From positions 1-9,498 of the forward strand of contig JAJZFF010000399.1 of the NCBI GenBank assembly GCA_021805485.1: DNA of 9,498 bases. Direction: 5' to 3'. Shown piece by piece: positions 6,477 through 9,498 of this stretch. Positions within the stretch are counted from its first letter, which is position 1; each line of letters begins with the position of its first letter. This stretch comes from Pseudomonadota bacterium (GTDB lineage: Bacteria > Pseudomonadota > Alphaproteobacteria > Acetobacterales > Acetobacteraceae). The position numbers were made by a program, and so were the translations under genes. The notes under the pieces are model-generated. The model was not told the DNA's origin. It saw nothing but the letters and a program-made list of their open reading frames with translations, and searched no databases.

Positions 6477-7589
6477 TCAGTCGATGGCGGCGTGGATCAG
6501 GTTGCTCACGCGGTCCATTCGGGCCGAGTGCCACGGATCGGCGGCGACATGGTTGGTGATGTAGGCGAAGGAGACCCCGCTCGCCGGATCGGCCCAGCAA
6601 TAGGAGGAGCCGATGCCGCCATGGCCGAACGTGTCCGCCGGCGCCAGGCTGCCGAGGCCGCGCGCGTGCGGCCCGCGCCCGCGCGAATGCGGCCCCAGCC
6701 CGCGATGCATCGGCAGGCCCATGTAATGGTCGATCTGCTCGCCGGAGAAATCGCGCGTGACGAAGCCGACCAGGCGCGGCGAGAGCAGCCGCACATCGCC
6801 GAGCCGGCCCTGTCCCAGCATCATCTGGTAGAAGGCCGCCATGCCGCGCGCGGTGCCGAAGCCGCCGCCGCCGGGCACGCCGGCTGAGCGGAATTCGGCC
6901 GAGTTGTCGGCGACGCGGTTGAGCTCCGGCGCGGCGGAAATGTCCGCGCAGCGGCCCTGCTCCGCCGCCGGCACGCCGACCTTCAGCTCATGCCCGAGGC
7001 CGAGCGGGTCGATCACCAACTGGCGGATCACGTCGCGATAATCCAGCCCGGTCACCGCCTCGATCACCATCGCCAGCGTGTAGTGGGCCGAGAGCCCGTG
7101 ATAGTGCATGCGCGAGCCCGGCGTCCATTCCAGCGAGAACTCGCACACTTCCGCGCGCATGCGGGCATGGTCGGCCCAGGCCTCGCGGCTGACCACGGCG
7201 GAGGGATAGCCCGCCTGGTGGGTGGTGACGTCGTAGAGCGTGATATCGCCTTTGCCGCGGACGGCGAATTCCGGCAGATGGTCGGCGACGCGGTCCGAGA
7301 ACGAGAGCTGGCCATCCTCCAGCAGTGCCCAGACCGCGGCCATGGTGAGGATTTTCGTATTCGAATAGAGCAGCCACAGCGTGTCGTCCGCGGCGCGCAC
7401 GCCGGGGCGGGCCTCGCCGTAGCTGCGCGCCAGGGCGAGCTTGCCGTGGCGGGCGAGCGCGATCTGGCAGCCGGGGAACCGCCCCTCCTCCAGATGGCGC
7501 AGGATCAGCCGCTCCAGCGCGGCGAGCGGCGCGGGGGCGAAGCCGAGCGCCTCGGGCGTGGCGGTGGCGAGGGGGAATGCGTGGCTCAT
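6477..7589 (-). CDS. Serine hydrolase, class C beta-lactamase/esterase family, cytoplasmic
   Basis: A 370-residue penicillin-binding-protein fold hydrolase. Nucleophile motif Ser76-x-x-Lys79 (SNTK) in LLYSNTKILTMAAVWALLEDG, Tyr163 (MHYHGLSAHY) as the likely second-motif base, and FGHGGIGSS (322-329) with HGG in place of KTG, which is common in the esterase branch (EstB-like). There is no signal peptide (MSHAFPLATATPEAL), so it probably acts in the cytoplasm on an ester or lactone and is not a resistance beta-lactamase. The substrate is unknown. A Gly/Pro/His/Arg-rich stretch at about 298-313 (GPHSRGRGPHARG) looks like a small internal duplication just before the HGG motif. ATG 7589 is chosen because it has a GAGG site (7599-7596) overlapping the upstream stop; the frame stays open far upstream, but only as antisense shadow of the SDR gene. 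Operon with that SDR. Confidence 0.9.
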   Translation of the reverse strand: MSHAFPLATATPEALGFAPAPLAALERLILRHLEEGRFPGCQIALARHGKLALARSYGEARPGVRAADDTLWLLYSNTKILTMAAVWALLEDGQLSFSDRVADHLPEFAVRGKGDITLYDVTTHQAGYPSAVVSREAWADHARMRAEVCEFSLEWTPGSRMHYHGLSAHYTLAMVIEAVTGLDYRDVIRQLVIDPLGLGHELKVGVPAAEQGRCADISAAPELNRVADNSAEFRSAGVPGGGGFGTARGMAAFYQMMLGQGRLGDVRLLSPRLVGFVTRDFSGEQIDHYMGLPMHRGLGPHSRGRGPHARGLGSLAPADTFGHGGIGSSYCWADPASGVSFAYITNHVAADPWHSARMDRVSNLIHAAID

Positions 7590-7597
7590 GGCACGCC

Positions 7598-8368
7598 TCA
7601 GCCGCGGCCGACGAAGGGCATTTTCGTCGCCATCACGGTGACGAACTGCACGTTCGAGGCCAGCGGCATGCCGGCCATGAAGACGATGGTCTGGCCGACA
7701 TGGTTGACATCCATCAGCGGCTCGACGGCGATGGTGCCGTTGGCCTGCGGCACGCCCTTGGCCATGCGCGAGGCCATCTCGGTCTCGGCGTTGCCGATGT
7801 CGATCTGGCCGCAGGCGATGTCGTATTTCCGCCCGTCGAGCGAGAGCGACTTGGTCAGCCCGGTGATGGCGTGCTTGGTCGCGGTATAGGGCGCCGAATT
7901 GGGCCGTGGCGCGTGCGCCGAGATCGAGCCGTTGTTGATGATGCGCCCGCCGCGCGGGCTCTGGTCCTTCATCACCCGGAACGCCGCCTGGGCGCAGAGG
8001 AACGAGCCGGTGAGGTTGATGGCGACGACGCTCGCCCATTGCTCGTAGGTGAGGTCTTCGAGATTGATGCCGGGCGCGTTGACGCCGGCATTGTTGAACA
8101 GCAGGTCCAGCCGGCCGAAGCGGCGCTTCGTCTCGGCGAACAGCGCCGCGACGGAGGCGGGATCGGCGACATCGGTGGAGATCGGCGCGGCCTGGCCGGA
8201 AAGCCCCTTGGCGCGCGCGGCGGTTTCCTCCAGCGCGTCGAGCCGGCGGCCGGCGAGCACGACGGTCCAGCCGGCGCCGATCAGCGCCAGCGCCGAAGCC
8301 CGCCCGACGCCGCTGCCGGCCCCGGTGACGATGGCGATCCCAGGCGCGCTTCCCGGTGTGCTGCTCAT
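7598..8368 (-). CDS. SDR-family oxidoreductase, probably NADP(H)-dependent
   Basis: A 256-residue classical short-chain dehydrogenase/reductase. The cofactor loop is TGAGSGVG (15-22), with Arg41-Arg42 after beta-2 (LAGRRLDAL), which suggests NADP(H). NNAG is at 92-95, Asn118 in AINLTGSF, and the catalytic set is Ser148, Tyr161 and Lys165 (YTATK). After the active site it reads [15 protein letters not shown] where many SDRs have the 'PG' motif, and the C-terminus ([15 protein letters not shown]) lacks the usual DGG ending; both seem to be traits of a subfamily and not damage. The substrate is unknown. ATG 8368 has a good Shine-Dalgarno GGGAGAGGA (8385-8377), 8 nt upstream. Co-transcribed with the serine hydrolase 8 nt downstream, which hints at a two-step conversion, for example ester or lactone hydrolysis with alcohol/ketone redox. 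Confidence 0.92.
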   Translation of the reverse strand: MSSTPGSAPGIAIVTGAGSGVGRASALALIGAGWTVVLAGRRLDALEETAARAKGLSGQAAPISTDVADPASVAALFAETKRRFGRLDLLFNNAGVNAPGINLEDLTYEQWASVVAINLTGSFLCAQAAFRVMKDQSPRGGRIINNGSISAHAPRPNSAPYTATKHAITGLTKSLSLDGRKYDIACGQIDIGNAETEMASRMAKGVPQANGTIAVEPLMDVNHVGQTIVFMAGMPLASNVQFVTVMATKMPFVGRG

Positions 8369-8530
8369 GGTTCGTTTCCTCTCCCGCTGTCTCGCGGCCG
8401 GAGGCTAGTGCAGGGTGAGCGGCGACGCAAACCGGACGCAGGCGGCCGGCGGGTGAAGCGGCCTCCGCGTCAACCCCCCGAGGCCGGGATGCAGCGAAGC
8501 CATTTTGGAAAGATACAATCCAAAATACAT
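8369..8530 (-). promoter_or_regulatory. Leader region of the SDR-serine hydrolase operon
   Basis: A 162-bp gap between the end of the interrupted gene (8531) and the SDR start. It should hold the promoter for the minus-strand operon. A TTGACG at 8473-8468 (minus strand) resembles a -35 element, but I see no good -10 at 16-18 bp, so no promoter is placed. The right-hand 30 bp are AT-rich and hold an inverted repeat listed separately. The Shine-Dalgarno is at 8385-8377. Confidence 0.4.
8502..8526. promoter_or_regulatory. Perfect 8-bp inverted repeat, operator-like or weak terminator
   Basis: ATTTTGGA (8502-8509) and TCCAAAAT (8519-8526) are exact reverse complements separated by 9 nt (AAGATACAA). 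The repeat begins 4 nt past the final stop of the interrupted minus-strand gene and about 134 bp before the SDR start. Neither strand has a T-run after the stem, so it is not a classical intrinsic terminator. A dimeric regulator's operator for the SDR operon is an equal alternative. It sits at the edge of the AT-rich block. Confidence 0.45.
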
Positions 8531-9238
8531 CTAAATGGATAACAACAATTTTAACAAGATTGCGCACAGGAAATTTTCTGCTTCCATCAGACTCATCAAT
8601 TTGCTATAATCGATGTCGGGACGTCTCGGAGATCGCCAATGCCTGTGGTAATTTGCACTGAATCTGAACTTTTTTTTGTATATTCGACAATAATTTTTAC
8701 CAAGTCCGTCTAGTCTCTTCTCTAGCTCGTGTTTTCCACCAAATAGAGATTCAATCGACTCTGCCGCTTTATATATATCGTACTAGTTGTCTGACCGCCC
8801 AATTTGGATCAGAGAATCCTGCACTCGCTCGTCTTGCCTGCTTTTCTCTATCAATTTCTCAATAATTTTGTCCTGACCATCCGATATCGTAAACCGATCT
8901 CGAACGCACAGTTTATCTTTTAGCTCATGATAAAAGTTGAGCTTGCCGTCGGGATCGATGCGGCCCAGGCCCAGGCCCTGGCCATTCAGCGGACTCAAGC
9001 CGACGAGCTTTTGCACGCCGCCGAGAACCTGAAGTATGGACTGCGCATGCGCCCGCGCGTCGGCGTAATCTCTCGCGGCATTCAACTTCTCGCTGCGGAG
9101 CGCGATGATAATATTGTCCCCATTCGGAATCTCTTCGATCCAGAGTTCAAGCGGGCGTTTCAGCGCTCGCTTCCATTCCTCCAGGTCCGCGTCGCGCCCC
9201 GCCAGCTGCACGAACCACCCCGGCTCGATCGGCGACAT
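8531..9238 (-). pseudogene. Conserved-looking gene of unknown function interrupted by an in-frame amber codon
   Basis: Read from ATG 9238 (GGGGAA upstream at about 9243-9248) the frame runs 151 codons (MSPIEPGWFVQLAGRDADLE...) to TAG at 8783-8785. The same frame then stays open for 83 more codons (YDIYKAAESIESLFGGKHEL... through NYHRHW... to MSLMEAENFL) and ends at TAG 8531-8533, for 235 codons in all. The second half has protein-like features: a YDIYKAAE helix, Lys/Arg/Tyr-rich core and an MSLMEAENFL ending. In DNA of about 39% GC an open run of this length is unlikely by chance (about 0.4% by my rough base-composition estimate). TAG could arise from TGG (Trp) by one transition. Residues 1-99 are encoded by GC-rich DNA and about 100-235 by AT-rich DNA. 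There is no signal peptide or membrane helix, and I do not recognise a function. If the amber is real, the product is a truncated 151-residue protein (8783-9238). A sequencing error or suppression is possible. Confidence 0.72.
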
Positions 9239-9498
9239 TTCGTTCCCCAAATCCCAAGACCCCAGAGCGCGCGGACCCGATTCGTTCTCTCGCATACGTA
9301 GCATCGGGCGTTCGTGCCGCAAAGCGCACTGACTGGATCCATCGCCGGGGGACCGCCACGAAACGAGTGAACGGGAGGACAACGCCACTGCGGCGCGGGA
9401 GCGGATGGGCCTGAAGTTGGGGGCCGGAACATTCCGGGCCGCGACAGGTTGCAGGGCAGGCCCGATTTCGCTTGCCCCACCGAACGAGAGTGACTACG
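9239..9498. other. Right-edge intergenic region, no supported gene
   Basis: 260 bp upstream of the interrupted gene. It should contain its promoter, but I find no convincing -35/-10 pair. A plus-strand frame is open from 9333 to the window edge, with a possible ATG at 9405 preceded by GGGAG, but the 31 visible codons give no recognisable motif. A 14-bp near-perfect palindrome (9424-9437, CCGGAACATTCCGG) is the only clear structure. Confidence 0.4.
9424..9437. repeat. Short palindrome CCGGAA-CA-TTCCGG
   Basis: Two exact 6-bp arms around a CA centre, about 190 bp upstream of the interrupted gene. It could be a regulator half-site pair. In GC-rich DNA such a short palindrome may also be chance. 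Confidence 0.25.

Noticed and set aside
7590..8567. N-terminal extension of the serine-hydrolase frame through the SDR gene (696 codons in total)
   Set aside because: The extra portion is an out-of-frame Arg/Ala-rich reading of the SDR gene; ATG 7589 has its own Shine-Dalgarno and gives the normal family length.
8963..8984. GCCCAG/GCCCTG tandem-like run
   Set aside because: Explained as codons for a Gly-Gln-Gly-Leu-Gly-Leu-Gly stretch on the minus strand; too short to be a meaningful repeat.
9160..9480. Minus-strand 106-codon frame at the right edge
   Set aside because: It overlaps the N-terminus of the better-supported gene starting at 9238 in another frame and shows no motif.
9333..9498. 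Plus-strand open frame running off the right edge, possible ATG at 9405
   Set aside because: Only 31-55 codons are visible, with no recognisable motif; GC-rich DNA commonly leaves such frames open.

Overview
The window is very GC-rich (roughly 70% over the first 8.4 kb) and gene-dense. Tight operons, Shine-Dalgarno sites of the GAGG type and the gene families present suggest an alphaproteobacterium, possibly of the Hyphomicrobiales/Xanthobacteraceae kind. That placement is inference from composition and family resemblance only.

Plus strand, 2-2874: a sugar-acid catabolic operon cut by the left edge. It holds the C-terminal two thirds of an IlvD/Edd-type sugar-acid dehydratase, a BDH2-like short-chain dehydrogenase and a fumarylacetoacetate-hydrolase (FAH) family enzyme. 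Together they match the non-phosphorylative 'diketo-hydrolase' route: an aldonate such as L-fuconate, L-rhamnonate or D-arabinonate is dehydrated to the 2-keto-3-deoxy acid, oxidised to the 2,4-diketo acid, and cleaved to pyruvate plus a hydroxy acid. A GT39/ArnT-like membrane glycosyltransferase follows at once. Its frame has no ATG, GTG or TTG early enough to include the first membrane helix.

Minus strand, 6399-4250: an OmpR-type response regulator and its histidine kinase, coupled by a GTGA overlap. The kinase reading frame runs 87 bp tail-to-tail into the glycosyltransferase gene. The neighbourhood suggests envelope modification under two-component control, but the glycosyltransferase is convergent with the kinase and not in its operon.

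Minus strand, 8368-6477: a second short-chain dehydrogenase, probably NADP-preferring, and a cytoplasmic serine hydrolase of the class C beta-lactamase/esterase type, 8 nt apart with the second Shine-Dalgarno overlapping the first stop codon.

From about 8500 the composition drops abruptly to about 39% GC up to about 8940, then rises again. This AT-rich block is not empty. It is the C-terminal part of a minus-strand gene of unknown function (9238-8531) that is interrupted by one in-frame amber codon at 8783-8785. The frame stays open for 83 codons beyond that TAG. This hidden second half, the mosaic composition of the gene, and a perfect 8-bp inverted repeat just past its end are the least explained parts of the window. 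I see no tRNA, rRNA, CRISPR array or transposase gene.
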